Assembly (NCBI GenBank): GCA_049999765.1
Contig: JBNGIQ010003931.1
Span: 1 to 48,019, forward strand
Length of the DNA: 48,019 nt
Direction of reading: 5' to 3'
Origin: Phaeoceros laevis
Taxonomy: Eukaryota; Anthocerotophyta; Anthocerotopsida; Notothyladales
Position 1 is the stretch's first letter. Every line of letters starts with the position of its first letter. The notes under the pieces are model-generated. The model was not told the origin of the DNA, made no database searches, and worked only from the letters and a program-made list of their open reading frames with translations. This document shows positions 33,922 to 46,300 of the stretch, one piece after another. The position numbers and the translations under genes are program-made.

Positions 33922-34467
33922 ATGTACCGTGAGGACATGAAAAGAAAATCGAGGATGGCCAGTCTGGTCTGTGCTAAGCCTGCGTTGTTTGCAATGAAGT
34001 CACCTTCCAAATTGAGCTGCTTCGGCCCCCTGTTCGGTACCATGTTCTGCAGGATGTACGCTGATCGGTTGCTGCACTACCGAATCGAGGAGCTGGTACA
34101 GAAACTCGTGTTGGAGTTCCCGTGGGTGGACTTGAGGGACCTGGGACGCTCCAACGTCAAAAGAAACGTTTCGATTGCTTCTTTGAACGCCTTCCCACGC
34201 GGTTCTGGCTACAAGTCTGACGAGATTGCCCACCCGCCAACCACGTGGTCGATTTTTACGAGGTCGCTGTTTTCGGAACGTGCAACCGAGGCTTTCTTTC
34301 CGGCAGTGACGAGCGGAGAGCAGACCGACCTCACCATAATACACGTTGCCAGCACCAGAGCCAGGTTGGGCATTGATTTTGTTGCTAGCTTCAGTAGCAT
34401 AGAGGAAGGGGAGAACACCGAGGTTTGCGTCTTGAAATGTGTTATGCTAGCTCCTTGGAAGGCTTGA
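33922..34467 (+). CDS. Orphan single-exon ORF, 181 residues
   Basis: The ORF opens with ATG at 33922 (MYREDMKRKSRMASLVC) and closes at 34467. The N-terminal 55 residues are basic and Ser-containing, resembling an organelle presequence. The middle carries HYRIEELVQKLVLEFPWVDLRDLG, a likely amphipathic helix. I recognise no family. It lies 787 bp from the REF/SRPP exon and 120 bp before QOR copy C. It may be a lineage-specific gene or chance. Confidence 0.35.
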   Translation: MYREDMKRKSRMASLVCAKPALFAMKSPSKLSCFGPLFGTMFCRMYADRLLHYRIEELVQKLVLEFPWVDLRDLGRSNVKRNVSIASLNAFPRGSGYKSDEIAHPPTTWSIFTRSLFSERATEAFFPAVTSGEQTDLTIIHVASTRARLGIDFVASFSSIEEGENTEVCVLKCVMLAPWKA

Positions 34468-34587
34468 ATAGGTGCAGTCGTGCTCGCCTTTTGTGCTTGC
34501 CATCAAATCGCAGGATATTTTGAGGGAACAAGTATGTAGCTTACGACTTTGCGGGCGTGCATTGAGGCAGGTTGCGAATTCCAAAAG

Positions 34588-36311
34588 ATGGGGGAGCTTA
34601 TGAGGGCAGTCTGGTTCCGAACTTACAAGGGTGGCGCATCTGCTCTCGAGGTCAGCTTTGACAGGCCGTCTTAAAACCTTGATTTCGCTGCTGGCTTCCT
34701 CCTCTGCGTGGTAGCTTGGTTTTGATTACAATAGCACCAGATACCTGATATTGTGGGGTTGGCCTTCGGCAGCAAACACAAATTCCAATACCTACACCCC
34801 GGAAGGGTGAGGTGTTGGTCAAGGTGGAAGCGGCCAGTGTGAACCCTGTAGACTGGAAAATTCAAAAGGGGGACATCTGGCCTATTTTGCCTGGGAAGAT
34901 GCCCTATGTCGTAGGTAAAACAGCTGTGCGTTAACAGTGTTTCCTGTCTGTCCACCATGCTGATGAGTGGCATCTGGTTTTACGGAAGTGTTTGTGATAA
35001 TGCAACAGGCACAGACGTTGCTGGTGAGGTTGTTCGGGCAGGACCAGGAGTAACCAATTTCGCGGTTGGTGAGAAGGTGGTTGCTTGGATTGATATCAAG
35101 GTATCACTCACTCCCCCCTCCCCCCATGCATGTCATGTTAAAACCTGAAAGCAGAAACCTTTGCAGCAATGTGATGAGCTGTGCGAAACACCGTGTTGCC
35201 TCTTGCATGAGGAAAGATCGCCGCATGTTCCTGTTGTCTCATCTTCCACGCACCTCACTGTACTATAATGCTTTCTTGCTTCACGCCCAGGTACTCGAGG
35301 ACTACTGACAATAAATCATTTGTTCCTTGCACAATGCGAGCAGTATGGAGGAGCATTTGCAGAGTATGCGGCTGCGCAGATCGTAAATGCAGCCAAAAGG
35401 CCGCCCCATGTGTCTGCAGAGATTGGTGCCTCTCTTCCTTGTGCTGGGATGACAGCCCTCCAAAGTTTAAGAAACATCTCAGGGTTCAGCCTTGAAGGAG
35501 GCTACAAAGGTATTTTGCACTGTCACATCCAGCTCTTCTGTCTGAAGGGCAGTTTCCAGCTCTGTTTCAGACTGTCTGGATGTCATGCAGATGCCAAACC
35601 TGTTACAGATTAGAGAAACCTGTTACAGATTAGAGATGGTGGTTTACCATTTCAAGCAGCATCCAAGTTATACTGATTTCAGCTGGCTTGTGTGACCAGG
35701 TAACATCCTCGTCACAGCTGCTAGTGGAGGAGTTGGCATCTATGCCGTGCAGGTCGGAGCTCCTGACTAGGCCCTTGTGTGTGAAATAACGCTGTCCACC
35801 TTCCTGGCCCTAACAGTGCAGGCTTTGCCCGCAACTGCAGCTTGCTAAGCTTAGTGGAGCCCATGTGACCGCAACTTGTGGTGCTCGCAACGTGGAGCTG
35901 GTAAAGAGTCTGGGTGCGGACGAGGTATTGGATTACAAGACCCCCGAAGGTGCAAACCTCAGGAGCCCATCGGGGAAAAAGTACAACGGTGTCATCCATG
36001 CTGCTCACGACATCCCTTGGTCCACATTCGAGAGTGTGCTGGAGGACAAAGGCAGGGTGATCGAGGTCACCCCTAACACTGCTACTATTGCTTTGGCTGT
36101 GAAGCACAAGCTTACTTTCGCCAGAAAGAGGCTGGTGAACATCCTCATGAGTGCTAGTGGTTCGGACCTCCAGCAGGTGGTCGACCTCACAGCAGAAGGA
36201 AAGCTGAAAACAATTATTGATTCCCAGCACCCTCTCTCCGAAGCTGCCAAGGCTTGGGAGAAAAGCATCTATGGTCCCACGACGGGCAAAATTGTAGTCA
36301 CGGTCCCATGA
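34588..36311 (+). CDS. Quinone oxidoreductase-like protein, copy C (ceQORH/AOR family)
   Basis: Six exons: 34588-34650, 34773-34914, 35009-35100, 35344-35509, 35700-35752 and 35841-36311, giving 328 residues. This is the third copy of the family, on the opposite strand from A and B. Signatures are VWFRTYKGGASALE (exon 1), VLVKVEAASVNPVDWKIQKG, DVAGEVV, AASGGVGIYAVQ, AHVTATCGARNVELV, GADEVLDYKTPEG and the terminal GKIVVTVP. Every intron position and phase matches copies A and B. The activity is inferred as NAD(P)H-dependent reduction of quinones or reactive carbonyls. Intron 4 holds a 20-bp tandem duplication. Confidence 0.92.
35596..35635. repeat. Exact 20-bp tandem duplication in QOR-C intron 4
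   Basis: AAACCTGTTACAGATTAGAG occurs twice back to back without mismatch, suggesting a recent duplication. Confidence 0.9.
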
Positions 36312-38772
<2,461 letters not shown>

Positions 38773-39083
38773 GTCTTTATTCTGCATGACTTGCTTTTGG
38801 AGTTCGAGAAATATGAATGCCTTGGATTGGGCAACGTTACTCTCAGCAATAAGCAATTAGTGTATCCTATCCTAGAACATTCCGTGCTGAAAATCACAGG
38901 CAGGCTTTCTTGAAAGATTTACTTCGCGGTCGAGAAGGAGAGGATGGAGAGCGTAATTGTCTTCAGTTTGGTTTTTCAACCATTTGCGCTGAGGTCTTTC
39001 TGAAGATGCTGAGGATTTTCTGGATACTCTTATGCTGCTACTGGCAGAGACATTTTGGCTCGGTTCTGAAGTTTTTTGCAACC
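38773..39083. other. Downstream of the helicase gene
   Basis: Probable 3'UTR and spacer. I see no gene. Confidence 0.35.
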
Positions 39084-39505
39084 ATATGGAATGACGTTGT
39101 TGCCCAGCAGGCGAGATGTGGTTACCAGGTGCAGCATGATAAACGGAAACTTGCAAATGGGAGGAGCAGAAGCACTTAAGCTCTTCAACCTTAAGAAACC
39201 CGAAGGAGTGATTCCAGGTGCTGTCATGTTTCTACGTTGAGCGTTTGTGGCCCTACTGCAGCTTTAGAGGAAGGCAAGCATGTCACGCTAACCTGGTTGG
39301 CTGGGAAGTGTAGCTGAATCCCGTGGTGCCGTCTGTTGTTGACATGTGTGCCAGGTGCAGCAGCTTGAACAATGTGCACAAGATCTTTGACCTCTGAAAA
39401 CCAAGAGATGTTTTGTCCTTCAATGCGATGATTGAAATGACTTGTCGAGAAATTGCCCACTGCGATGTGGTGTCCTTCACTGCCGCCGTGGGCATCAGAG
39501 AGTGA
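39084..39505 (+). pseudogene. Decayed PPR-repeat fragment
   Basis: Scattered over shifted frames are recognisable plant PLS-type PPR pieces. IWNDVVAQQARCG recalls the usual WN-x-hydrophobic-GYAQQG. GGAEALKLFNL and EGVIPGAV follow, then after a frameshift TAALEEGKHV. Next comes VVDMCARCSSLNNVHKIFDL, a stop codon, then KPRDVLSFNAMI. At least one frameshift and several stops interrupt it. It is probably a relic of a duplicated PPR gene. It lies on the opposite strand from the intact PPR gene that starts 600 bp further on. Confidence 0.7.
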
Positions 39506-40105
39506 TTGCCGATGACTCCCTCATGCTCTGAATTTATATTACCCTGCAACACAGGGATCTGGTGTCTCAGCCACTTTTTATCAAAGCATCCTAGAATACT
39601 GGTTTGGCAGGTTGATGGCAATCACTACAAAGTGTGACACCATTTGACTTAACCTTACCAACAGTAAAAGCGGCAACATGAGGCGAGGCAAAACAAGTCT
39701 CAATCTGGCTATCTGGCTTGTTACAAGCCAACCCAACTGCTTCTTGCGAGCATAAGCAGATATCAGACCTTTTCCATGAGACATTCAAAGACAGTTTCCG
39801 GTTCCCTTCAAGAGCAGTAACGCTGCTACTATCTTTAAGAAGTTTGAATCTTTAAGAAGTTTGTAGCAACGCTGTAAGAGACCGAAGGCAACAGGAAAAC
39901 TAAATGAATGTACCTGTTTTTCACCCAGACCATGCACTCTATTAGGATGAGGCACCGCCGCCTTGCTGGGTCAGACCCTCAAAATACACTATGAGGTTGA
40001 TATCTTGCCTCTTCACCCCAGGAAATTTCAGTGACCAACTCAGTGGCAACAGGAAGCTGTGTACATGAGAGCCAAGCCATAGGGGACATCCCTGTTAGCC
40101 CTTAC
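39506..40105. other. Spacer downstream of the PPR-DYW gene, with short tandem repeat
   Basis: No gene is recognised. A 17-bp unit (ATCTTTAAGAAGTTTGA) is duplicated in tandem at 39831-39863. The PPR-DYW 3'UTR must lie in the right part. Confidence 0.5.
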
Positions 40106-42517
40106 CTACCAGTAGTCCACACATGAACATTTCCCCTCCTTGAAGACATGGAAGCTACTTGCATCCCTGCAGATGATAGTTCGCTTCTCTACTTTCGATA
40201 TGTAAGCTGTTGCTGTGTGACAAGCCACGCATAAGCACAGGTTTTTCACAATTCGTATGGTTGTCCCTTCAGGTGTCTTCTTCAAGGCATAAGCGATAGC
40301 CAATTTTTGGCTGTGCCCACAAAACTCAGCATCCATATCATCGTCAGATATGTCCTGCAAGGACGAGTGCAGCTGGGGCACATGTCCTTCATTCTTAGTT
40401 TCCAGGACTACTTGTTCCAGCTCCGGATACATACCTTCACTCTTCGGATGCTTCTTGTCGCCAACAACAAAACTGTGCACCACTCCACCCATGTCAGTCC
40501 ACCAGCTCTGGCCTGGCCCCCTCCATGCTCCCAATTGTCTTCTCCTTGCCTGCATCTCCTTTGCCGCATCCCACATCTTAGCACTTGCATAAATATTGGA
40601 CATCAACACATAAGACGCAGCATCGTTTTCATCCACGCTCAGTGCGCCCTCAAAAGCCTGTTGCCCAATTTCAACATTCTTCCATTTCCGACAAGCACCC
40701 AGCAGAGTATGCCACACTGCATCAGTAGCTGGGAAAGGCATGGTCTTGGCCATCTGCAGCGCATCATCCAAATGTCCTGCACGCCCCAGGAGATCTATCA
40801 TGCAGGTGAAATGCTCAATCGTGGCACTGATGCCATAATGTGTCCTCATCGACTTAAAGTACTCTCTGCCTTCGTTCACTAGACCCGCATGACTGCACGC
40901 TGTTAGCACACTAATGAAGGTGATGCCATCAGGCTGTATGCCTTCCAGTCCCATCCTGTCGAGCAAGTCAAACACCACATCACTATCTCCTTGGTGGGCA
41001 TATCCGCTCATCAGTGCACCCCAAGCCCCGATGCTTCTTCTAGGAAGTGAATCAAAGACCCGCTGTGAATCAAACATGCTCCCACACTTAGCATACATAT
41101 TTACAAGTGCTGCACTCGTAACCACATCGGCTTGCATTCCCCTGTCTTCAATCTCTACATGCAGCTGCTTTCCCAGAGGTAGAGCTACGACAGCTGCACA
41201 TGCCTGCAGCAGGCATATGTATGTAACAGAATCCGGAGGTGAGAGCCCTTCCTGTTGCATCCTCCTGTAAAGCCCAAGGGCTTCCTGACACATTCCTTGC
41301 TGGGCATAACCTGCAATCAGTACTGTCCATGTGACAACATTCTTCTCTGGAAGCATGTCAAACACGCTGCGAGCATCCTCTAAACTACCGCACTTTGCAT
41401 ACATGTTAACCAAGCTACCACCCACAACCACATCCACTTGCATCCCTGTTTCTTGAATCTCTGCGTGGAGCTCCTTTCCCTGAAGAAGGGCTCCTTTGCC
41501 TACACTGGCACATGCCTGCAGCAGGCATACATATGTAACAGAACTTGGAGGACTCAGGTTTTCCTGCTTCATTGTCTTGTAAAAACTAATGGCTTCCTGA
41601 CCCATCCCCTGCTGGGCATACCCTGCAAGCATAGCATTCCAGGCTACAACGGTCCTCTCTGGAAGCCTGTCAAACACTCTGCGCGCATCCTCTAAGCTCC
41701 CGCACTTTGCATACATGTCAACCAGCGCAGCTCGAACAAAGTTATCAGGCTTCGCTGGACTCGCAAGAATCTGAACATGGACCTCCTTGCCGGCAACTAA
41801 ATCCTCCGCAGCTGCACAGGCTTTCAGAACTGCTACATAGATGCGGTTGTCGGGCTCGATGGCAGTTGACTCACGCATCCGTTGATATAACCGTATAGCC
41901 TCGGTAGCCTCTCCATGTCTGGCATATGCGAAGATGATGGTTGCCCAGTTATAGGCGTCCGGTATGGAGACTTTGGTAAAGACTCCCCTTGCTTCCTCCA
42001 GCCTCCCAGTGGCAGCGTACAGACCGATGAGGTGGGTGGCCAAGAATGCGTCACCTTCATACCCGCTCTTGACAGTGAGAGCATGGATGCGTCGGCCTAA
42101 AGCCAGGTCCTTGTGCGAGATGCACCACTTGAGCATACGATAGAAGATATTGTTATGTACATGGCGTCCTTGCTGCACTAGTGGGTCCAACGCATTTACA
42201 GCGTCAGCAATCCGTCCATCCTCGCATAATTTCCTGCATTCTCCTACCTGCAGATGGCCCTCATGTGCTACGAAATTCCCTTGTCTTCGGATTGAGGTGA
42301 CTGGAGACTCCGGAATGTTCTCCCTCCCGGCGTCCCACCTGGGTAGCTGCAAGTCAACCCACGCGGGCCTGTGCCGATTGTCGAGCCACAGGGCCACCCT
42401 GGACTTCTTGTGCCTAAAATCAGGATGCTGGGCAGTGGACTTCCTTTGTCTGTTATCCCACCAGAGTGTCGGATCAGCAGTAAAACCTTCCGATAAAACC
42501 ACCTGCAGGCATTCCAT
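40106..42517 (-). CDS. PPR protein, PLS class with E and DYW domains
   Basis: Intronless, 803 residues from the first in-frame ATG at 42517. The frame extends upstream past a TTG (42571) to a TAG with no other ATG, so the presequence may be incomplete. PLS-type PPR repeats fill the middle. Four nearly regular blocks contain MYAKCGS, with VVAWNAMLAGYAQQG, VVTWTVLIAGYAQQG and SIGAWGALMSGYAHQG. E1/E2 motifs follow, then a full DYW domain ending CSCVDYW. Such proteins bind organelle transcripts and edit C to U. The zinc-site CxxC (CVAC) is present, but the catalytic HxE reads HSQ (codon CAA at 40309-40307), so the protein may not be catalytic by itself. The target RNA is unknown. Confidence 0.93.
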   Translation of the reverse strand: MECLQVVLSEGFTADPTLWWDNRQRKSTAQHPDFRHKKSRVALWLDNRHRPAWVDLQLPRWDAGRENIPESPVTSIRRQGNFVAHEGHLQVGECRKLCEDGRIADAVNALDPLVQQGRHVHNNIFYRMLKWCISHKDLALGRRIHALTVKSGYEGDAFLATHLIGLYAATGRLEEARGVFTKVSIPDAYNWATIIFAYARHGEATEAIRLYQRMRESTAIEPDNRIYVAVLKACAAAEDLVAGKEVHVQILASPAKPDNFVRAALVDMYAKCGSLEDARRVFDRLPERTVVAWNAMLAGYAQQGMGQEAISFYKTMKQENLSPPSSVTYVCLLQACASVGKGALLQGKELHAEIQETGMQVDVVVGGSLVNMYAKCGSLEDARSVFDMLPEKNVVTWTVLIAGYAQQGMCQEALGLYRRMQQEGLSPPDSVTYICLLQACAAVVALPLGKQLHVEIEDRGMQADVVTSAALVNMYAKCGSMFDSQRVFDSLPRRSIGAWGALMSGYAHQGDSDVVFDLLDRMGLEGIQPDGITFISVLTACSHAGLVNEGREYFKSMRTHYGISATIEHFTCMIDLLGRAGHLDDALQMAKTMPFPATDAVWHTLLGACRKWKNVEIGQQAFEGALSVDENDAASYVLMSNIYASAKMWDAAKEMQARRRQLGAWRGPGQSWWTDMGGVVHSFVVGDKKHPKSEGMYPELEQVVLETKNEGHVPQLHSSLQDISDDDMDAEFCGHSQKLAIAYALKKTPEGTTIRIVKNLCLCVACHTATAYISKVEKRTIICRDASSFHVFKEGKCSCVDYW

Positions 42518-43326
42518 CCTGTCCACGTAATGCAGAACTGTTGGCTTCCTCGATTTGAACGAGAAAGCCAAGCATCCATGGAAGGAGGAATTCCCGGCAG
42601 AGCTGCCGGACTGGTTGTGGCACTTCTCCTATTCTAGTTGCAGTGCCCTCCTATACTTCAGAATTGCTCCCACGTAGGCAGTCCAGCTGTGACAAGTCGT
42701 CACCTGCCTAAACAATGTGGGTGCCAGTCAGGACTAGCAGGCAGAGCAGAGCCGCAAGGGACAAGGGAGCCCTGGCTGCCGGAACTCGGACAGCCTGAGG
42801 AAATGGATGATTGCATCCTTTCCTCAGGCGAGGGAGCTAACGAGATCATGCTGCGCACCCTTGGGAGCTGCCGCAGGGAGCGGGGAATGGAGAACAGCCA
42901 ATTGGCAACCTCCTGCGCGGAATGTACCGCATTCTCATTTTTCAACAATTTTTCGAGGACTTCTCCTTGTCTTGTGGATGGAAAGACTGAGGAGCAATTG
43001 TTCTGTTACGGGGAGCTTGTCCTACTGCAGGTCTAGCATGTGGCTTCTGGCGCATGGCTAGCCCTGGCGCATCAGCAGAGAAAAGCTGAGCAGACTCAAT
43101 GGCTACAGTTGTGAAAGGACGTGTAAAGGAGAGTCAAGTCACGGTGAAGCGCCTTTAGGCACATTGTAGTCTAGCTAGAAGGAAACCAGGTTTGTGGTTA
43201 AAAACCCAGGTCAGCCACTGTGACAGTGGAATTAGGTCACATTTCGGAGAAGAATCTGCCCTGCATTCCGAATTGCAGGGTCACGCAATCGGTGTCTAGC
43301 GGGACGCTACCATCTTTGAGGCTGCC
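42518..43326. promoter_or_regulatory. Divergent promoter region, PPR-DYW / prefoldin 1
   Basis: About 0.8 kb separates two outward-facing starts. ORFs in it (for example 42638-43036) show no domain and are probably leader or promoter sequence. Confidence 0.4.
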
Positions 43327-44208
43327 ATGGCATCTGAAGTTAACAAAGAGGTTTGAGTACGCTGCGGATCAGTTGGATGATGTTCTTTGTTTGAGAGTCC
43401 CCTTGTTCTGCACTAAGAGATCATGGTTACAGGCTTTTGTGGAATTGCAAGGGCGATTGGTGGAGACTTCATCCAAGCTCAAGCAGGTGCGTGTTAAGAT
43501 GAAAATATTCCGCCCGGCAGTTCTCCAACTTGGGTTGACATGCTTGTCGGCGCAGGTGCAAGTCCAAATACGGGTGAAAGAATCAGAGAGGAAACGTGCC
43601 TTCCTGACTCTGGAAGAGCTGCAGCGCCTGCCTGCGGACACCAGGACGTACTTATCAGTTGGTATACTTTCCACTCTTCTCGCCGCAACTGTTCTGCCGG
43701 ATACAGATGCCCTCCCAACAGTACTCATTTTTTCGGGTGGTTGCATGTTTGCAGGAAAAATGTCAGTGTTCGTGCAAACCTTGCCTTATCTCAGAGAACC
43801 TAGGAAGTCTTGCTGAGTGAGTGCAGAGCTCTGGTGAGATACACCTTGGGTGCATAGAGAAGTCGTCCCAGTTGCATTTAACAACGTGTTCTGGAGTCCA
43901 GGTTTGTTTTGGACAGCATCAGTGAGCTTATGAAACAACAGGAGACCAAGTATCAAGAATGTGACAGCAGCTTGGCCTCACTACAGGTATGTGGTTAGCA
44001 CTGTTCCAAGGTGTTTGTTCACCGATTTGTGAGGTTTTGTAGCCACTTCGTTGTTTCACAGCTAAGTCAGGGCATGGTTTTTCCTGCTTCACAGAGCTCG
44101 AAGGAGTATCTGGAAAAACAGATGAGGGAAGTTGAAAGCAACTTCAGGGAGTTGATGCAGCAGACACCTGCTCTTGCTCGTCAGGTGATGGCTATTTCTA
44201 TGAGCTAA
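43327..44208 (+). CDS. PFD1: Prefoldin subunit 1
   Basis: Six exons: 43327-43350, 43433-43486, 43556-43661, 43755-43761, 43902-43986 and 44095-44208, giving 129 residues, the usual length of this beta-type prefoldin subunit. The hexamer captures nascent actin and tubulin and passes them to the CCT chaperonin in the cytosol. Signatures are AFVELQGRLVETSSKLKQV (first coiled-coil helix), KRAFLTLEELQRLP (beta-hairpin region), SVGKMFVLDS and SSKEYLEKQMREVESNFREL (second helix). Exon 4 is only 7 nt (GAAAAAT). It is needed to restore the frame between exons 3 and 5 and yields GKMFVL, where homologues have a closely similar segment. Its flanks are TTTGCAG and GTCAGT. The start MASEVNKE is short but typical. 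Confidence 0.93.
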
Positions 44209-46300
44209 GTGGAGGGGGATCCTGCATGGATAGAATCTGGCTCAAGCGGAGGGATTTCTGAAGGCGGCTTTTTCAACTTCCCACTTCCTTGGCTACCTCC
44301 AACTCATGGTAGCCTCTTGACAGTTAACTGCTGCATCTCTCGACGTCACTGGGAGGTGATATAGGTACCAGGTACACACGATCGGGCTATGCATTCTTAC
44401 ACGCATCTTGCCAAGGAAAAAATCAGGGCGAACTGTCCAATGACTTATTGTGATTCGCGTTTGCACTGTGCTTTTTCTTCCAATACTTAGTCTTACTTTC
44501 CATTTATATCGGGACTTTGGTCCTGAATTCTTAATGTCTTAGTCTTAATCATTGCACCTTGTTCCAAGGCATTGTCTATGTTTTAATAAATATGATTATT
44601 TGCAAAAATTTAGGTACCATTTTACAGAAAATTTTAAGGCGGTCATTTGGATATAATTCTTTCTTATATATATAATTAATAGAAACACCGGGAGTACAAT
44701 TCTTTGTGGTATATTTAATTAACATGATGTTGGAATGCTGTGAGTCGGGCTAAAACGGATGACCAAGTCATGCTAAAACAGTATCCAAAAGGGCTCAATG
44801 GATGACCAGCATAATCCAAAAAGACTCAATGGATGACCAGGATAGTTGGACCTTTCGTGTGATTCCTCCTCGAGTTGAGTAAGTATTTGTTCAAATAATG
44901 CTAGTTTGCAATACAATTCCGCAAAGTGAGTGAATTGACGGTTATAATATGTCTTATCAACTGTGAATGTATGTTATTAGTATTGTGATTATTATTATCA
45001 GTCGTATCATGATTTAAACATTTAGTGATAGCAAATATCATGCATAGAAGATAATATTTTAACAACCAATTGTTGGTTTAAAAAAATTATTATCTTTTGG
45101 CTCAATTTGATTGACAAGCTAGGATTCACTCCCAACACAAACATGTGAAGTCTCACATACTTTTCACATACTTTTTTCATTACTTTTGGTTGCCTGTGTG
45201 GTCTTCACACTCTTCACCCCCAACAAGATAAAATAAACTGTCTTTGGTTTTCCTAGAAAATTTGGCTTTCTGATTTCCCGCGTTCTAGTGTCCAACTACT
45301 TGTTAGGGCGGCAAATGGGAAAGATAGAGCAAAAAGAGCCTGTAAGAGACCAGCCCGGGCCATCGAGAGTTGACGTAAAAACTAAAAATACAACGCACGA
45401 AAAAGCGAAAATTTGTAGTACGCGAAGCTAAGGGAAAAACTTGTGAAATCACTTTCGCAGCGGTAGCTTAATAAACGTAGGCTCTTAACATCGATGCATC
45501 TCTGCTTGCTTAGTTAGGGTTCCGGTGTCGCTATGGTTTCCAGACTCCAGCTTCTAAAAAGTAAGTTACTACATGCTCAGAACTGCTTGCCTTGCCTGGC
45601 TCTTCGAAATCTTTGCACACAAAACTAGACTAATCATTGGCGGATATCCCGACTAGCTGCCAAACCAATACCAATATTGTATCGCAAGTGCTATGTGGAG
45701 GTGCCACCTCCTGTAAACCGTCTGCCTGTACGCAGTGAACACCTGAAAAGGATGCGCCACCTATGATTGCGAGGGGGGGGCAGACATCCCGACATGTTGC
45801 TCCCGTTTTATCATCTGCTGATCCCGGATGAACGAACTGAAGTCTGCTTTCTTTCTTCCAAGGACACAACAAAGTGAGCCCCGTGCAAGATTCACTTCAG
45901 GTAGCAGCAGCAAACAACAAGATTTAAGGAAGAAAGGTGCCAGACAAGCAGAAGCAGAAAGATGTAGAAGTTTGTGGATTTTTTCTCTTTGTTTGCAAAA
46001 TTGCAATGGACAACACAAATGAAAGAGGTGATGATGGTTCCTACTCTGCGACTAAGTTCTCGGGTCTGTATCAGTCCAAATGTTGTTGCACTGGCTGGCA
46101 CTCTACTTAGCGTCACCGCTTATTAGTCGAGTCGACTACGCACCAACTACACAAAGAGCAAAAATTGTGACAGGCAGGGCAGGGCATGGTAGAGCCTGGG
46201 GCAGGGCCTGGCATGGAGCTCTTCTCAAAGAGGAGCTGCTTGCTCGCTCGCTTGCTTTGCTTGGGAGAGCTGCTTCATTTGCTTCCTTGACCTTGATTCC
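44209..46300. other. AT-rich gene-free stretch
   Basis: The part from about 44430 to 45250 is much richer in A and T than the rest of the window and contains no ORF of note. It includes degenerate tandem units near 44783-44840. The remainder (45250-46300) shows no recognisable coding sequence and should include the ERF gene's 3'UTR at its right end. Confidence 0.5.
44783..44840. repeat. Degenerate 31-bp tandem repeat
   Basis: Units starting ATCCAAAA and ending CTCAATGGATGACCAG occur at 44783-44809 and 44814-44840, with a more decayed unit (GGATGACCAAG) just upstream near 44757. Confidence 0.7.

Noticed and set aside
42518-42571. Upstream extension of the PPR-DYW frame to a TTG at 42571
   Set aside because: No ATG exists between the upstream in-frame TAG and 42517; TTG initiation in a nuclear gene is unlikely without evidence.
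42638-43036. 132-codon ORF between the PPR and prefoldin genes
   Set aside because: No domain, no splice support, and it sits in a divergent promoter interval.
43755-43816. Longer exon 4 for prefoldin 1, reading GKMSVFVQ to a stop
   Set aside because: It would truncate the protein before the second coiled-coil, while the 7-nt exon restores a full-length family match.
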